A stretch of 7,014 bases of DNA from Pseudomonadota bacterium (GTDB taxonomy: Bacteria; Pseudomonadota; Gammaproteobacteria; Pseudomonadales; Azotimanducaceae). Numbering within the stretch: the first letter of the stretch is position 1; the number at the start of each line of letters is the position of its first letter. The notes beneath the pieces were generated by a model, which saw only the letters and a list, made by a program, of their open reading frames with translations, was not told the origin of the DNA and ran no database searches. Shown in pieces: positions 5,779 through 7,014 of the stretch. The position numbers and the translations under genes are program-made. Location: the NCBI GenBank assembly GCA_027622495.1, contig JAQBYL010000215.1, positions 1-7,014 on the forward strand. Reading direction: 5' to 3'.

Positions 5779-6552
5779 TTAACGCGCGCCGCGACCGCCA
5801 TCAATCGTCATCTCAGAACCGGTCACCAGGCGAGCTTCATCGCTTGCGAGATAGACGATTGCCTGGGCAATCTCATCCGGGTTGCCGGTCCTGCCAAGCG
5901 GGGTTTCATCGGCCAGAAACTGTTTGACCTCATCAGCATCCCCCATCGCCTCGATCACCATCTTGGTCCAGAAGACCCCTGGATGGATCACGTTCACGCG
6001 AATGTTACGTCCATCAGCCGCACCCTCAAGCGCTGCGGCCAGACTCATCTGCGTCACCGCCCCCTTGGTTGCGCAGTATGCGCTGCCGCCGGGAAAGCCA
6101 CGTATGCCGAGCAGTGAAGATACATTGATGATGCTGCCGGCACCGCGCCGGTCCATCGCGGCCATGGCGTATTTCATGCCGAGGAAGGTGCCTTCCATAT
6201 TGACCTTGTAGATCGCGTCGAGGTCCTCGAAGCTGGTCTCAAGCAGTGGTTTGACGAAGAACATCGCGGCGTTGTTGACCAGAATGTCGAGGCCGCCGTA
6301 CGTTGCTTCCACATCACTGATCAAACTCTGCCAGCCGCTCTCGTCAGTGATGTCCTGCTTTCGATAGATGCCCTGGCCACCGGTCTGCTCCAGTAAACCC
6401 GCAGTCACCGCCCCTTCGGTCTCATTGCGCCCGGTGGCAATCACGGTTGCGCCCGCGGCACACAGGGCAATGGCGGTTTCGCGCCCCATGCCGATGGTTG
6501 CGCCGGTGACGATGGCAACCTTTCCGGCCAGGCGTGCTGATGTTTTACTCAT
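5779..6552 (-). CDS. Classical SDR-family oxidoreductase
   Basis: This 257-residue protein is a complete classical short-chain dehydrogenase. The cofactor motif TGATIGMG is at 16-23, D67-I68 follows, then NNAA (93-96), N118, S146 in NVSS, and Y159/K163 in YCATK, so the full Asn-Ser-Tyr-Lys tetrad is present. G41-R42 after the second strand hints at NADP binding (inference). The segment HPGVFWTKM (190-198) recalls the HPGxxxTxM stretch of 3-alpha/20-beta-hydroxysteroid dehydrogenase-like SDRs, though that does not fix the substrate. The end is TIDGGRGAR. It is preceded by a related SDR only 33 bp upstream, and the two end alike (HPGVxWTxM, IDGGxxAR), suggesting tandem duplication. Translation starts at the ATG next to a 10-bp tandem repeat that supplies a GAG ribosome binding element. 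Probably oxidises or reduces a cyclic alcohol/ketone in the same pathway as the Rieske operon. Confidence 0.92.
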   Translation of the reverse strand: MSKTSARLAGKVAIVTGATIGMGRETAIALCAAGATVIATGRNETEGAVTAGLLEQTGGQGIYRKQDITDESGWQSLISDVEATYGGLDILVNNAAMFFVKPLLETSFEDLDAIYKVNMEGTFLGMKYAMAAMDRRGAGSIINVSSLLGIRGFPGGSAYCATKGAVTQMSLAAALEGAADGRNIRVNVIHPGVFWTKMVIEAMGDADEVKQFLADETPLGRTGNPDEIAQAIVYLASDEARLVTGSEMTIDGGRGAR

Positions 6553-6555
6553 CTA

Positions 6556-6593
6556 TCATCTCGGATCATCTCGGATCACCTCGGATCATCTCG
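6556..6593. repeat. 10-bp tandem repeat in the SDR-SDR junction (3.8 units)
   Basis: The unit TCATCTCGGA occurs at 6556-6565 and 6566-6575, with one change (TCACCTCGGA) at 6576-6585, and then as a partial copy at 6586-6593. On the coding (minus) strand each unit reads TCCGAGATGA. The upstream SDR's TGA stop lies in the partial copy, and the nearest unit provides GAG 7 nt before the downstream ATG. Short out-of-frame ATG mini-ORFs arise in the units. Confidence 0.85.
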
Positions 6594-7014
6594 CGGTCAG
6601 ACCGCCATCAATGGTTAGCGAGGCACCCGTCATGTAACTCGACTCATCGCTTGCCAGAAACAGAACGCCATTGGCAATATCCTCGGGATAACCCAGCACG
6701 CCTAGAGGAGACATGGATCTGGCCACCTCATGCGCTGTGGCTTCATCGTTAAACTGGACTTCATTCATGGCCGTCCAGATCACGCCCGGATGGACGTTGT
6801 TGATCCTGATGCCATCCCTCTGCGCACCGCATTCCAGCGCCGTGGCTTTGGTCATATTTTTGACACCGCCCTTGCTCGCGCAATACGCCACATAGTTCCG
6901 CAGACCAACGTGACCGGCAATGGACGACAGATTGACGATGCTGCCACCGCTCGGTGCGTTGGCGCGCATCACCCGCACAGCGTGCTTGATGCCAAGATAG
7001 GGGCCATGGAAATT
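6586..7014 (-). CDS. Classical SDR-family oxidoreductase, C-terminal part (cut by the right window edge)
   Basis: The last 142 residues of a short-chain dehydrogenase are visible, and the frame is open through the window edge. The visible part begins NFHGPYLGIKHAVRVM, where the first Asn is the tetrad Asn, so about 110 N-terminal residues with the Rossmann glycine motif are missing. Then come NLSS (28-31, S31 catalytic), YCASK (Y44, K48), HPGVIWTAM, the loop SPLGVLGYPEDIA, FLASDESS and TIDGGLTAR. A GTG at 6978 is an internal Val, not a start. It strongly resembles the following SDR (5779-6552) in the active-site region, the HPGVxWTxM stretch and the C-terminus, so the two are probably paralogues from a tandem duplication and share a transcript. 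Substrate unknown; hydroxysteroid or cyclic-alcohol dehydrogenases are the closest guess. Confidence 0.92.
   Translation of the reverse strand, partial: NFHGPYLGIKHAVRVMRANAPSGGSIVNLSSIAGHVGLRNYVAYCASKGGVKNMTKATALECGAQRDGIRINNVHPGVIWTAMNEVQFNDEATAHEVARSMSPLGVLGYPEDIANGVLFLASDESSYMTGASLTIDGGLTAR

Noticed and set aside
6556..6593. CRISPR array or integration site from the repeated units
   Set aside because: Units are only 10 bp, directly adjacent with no spacers, and sit in a 33-bp intergenic junction.
6586..6978. SDR starting at a GTG at 6978 as a short complete gene
   Set aside because: The reading frame continues in SDR-like sequence (NFHGPYLGIKHA) to the window edge, so the gene is truncated by the window, not short.

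Overview
The window is moderately GC-rich, gene-dense bacterial DNA. I read ten protein-coding genes and no RNA gene, insertion sequence or CRISPR array. Gene content (malate synthase G, a Rieske oxygenase with its own Rieske ferredoxin, several short-chain dehydrogenases, a luciferase-like oxidoreductase and small ABM-fold monooxygenases) suggests a free-living aerobic proteobacterium that breaks down aromatic, terpenoid or steroid-like compounds. A gammaproteobacterium is my best guess, from the close match of the malate synthase N-terminus to E. coli GlcB as I recall it; the genus cannot be read from this window.

Layout. Positions 1-399 (minus) hold the N-terminal 133 codons of malate synthase G, which runs off the left edge. 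A 187-bp divergent spacer (400-586) carries candidate promoters for both directions. Two small ABM-domain genes follow on the plus strand (587-985 and 1004-1357). They converge with a long minus-strand operon, read from right to left: Rieske oxygenase alpha subunit (5611-4292), Rieske ferredoxin (4290-3946), SDR (3885-3127), ThuA-like protein (3101-2352) and LLM-class oxidoreductase (2349-1384). Spacers in this operon are 1, 60, 25 and 2 bp. Upstream of it, a 167-bp region (5612-5778) holds a likely promoter, a 9-bp-arm inverted repeat that looks like an operator, and a GC-rich stem-loop. To the right lie two tandem related SDR genes on the minus strand (6552-5779 and 7014-6586, the latter cut by the right edge), separated by a 10-bp tandem repeat.

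How the genes may work together (inference). The Rieske alpha subunit and ferredoxin would hydroxylate or demethylate an unknown substrate. The SDRs would oxidise the resulting alcohol or diol. The LLM oxidoreductase and ABM proteins could act on later intermediates, and the ThuA-like protein has an unknown role. No ferredoxin reductase and no oxygenase beta subunit is present, so electrons must come from a reductase encoded elsewhere. Malate synthase would assimilate glyoxylate derived from two-carbon units, but it is transcribed separately and may be unrelated. The whole set looks like an uncharacterised catabolic cluster, and its substrate cannot be named from sequence alone.
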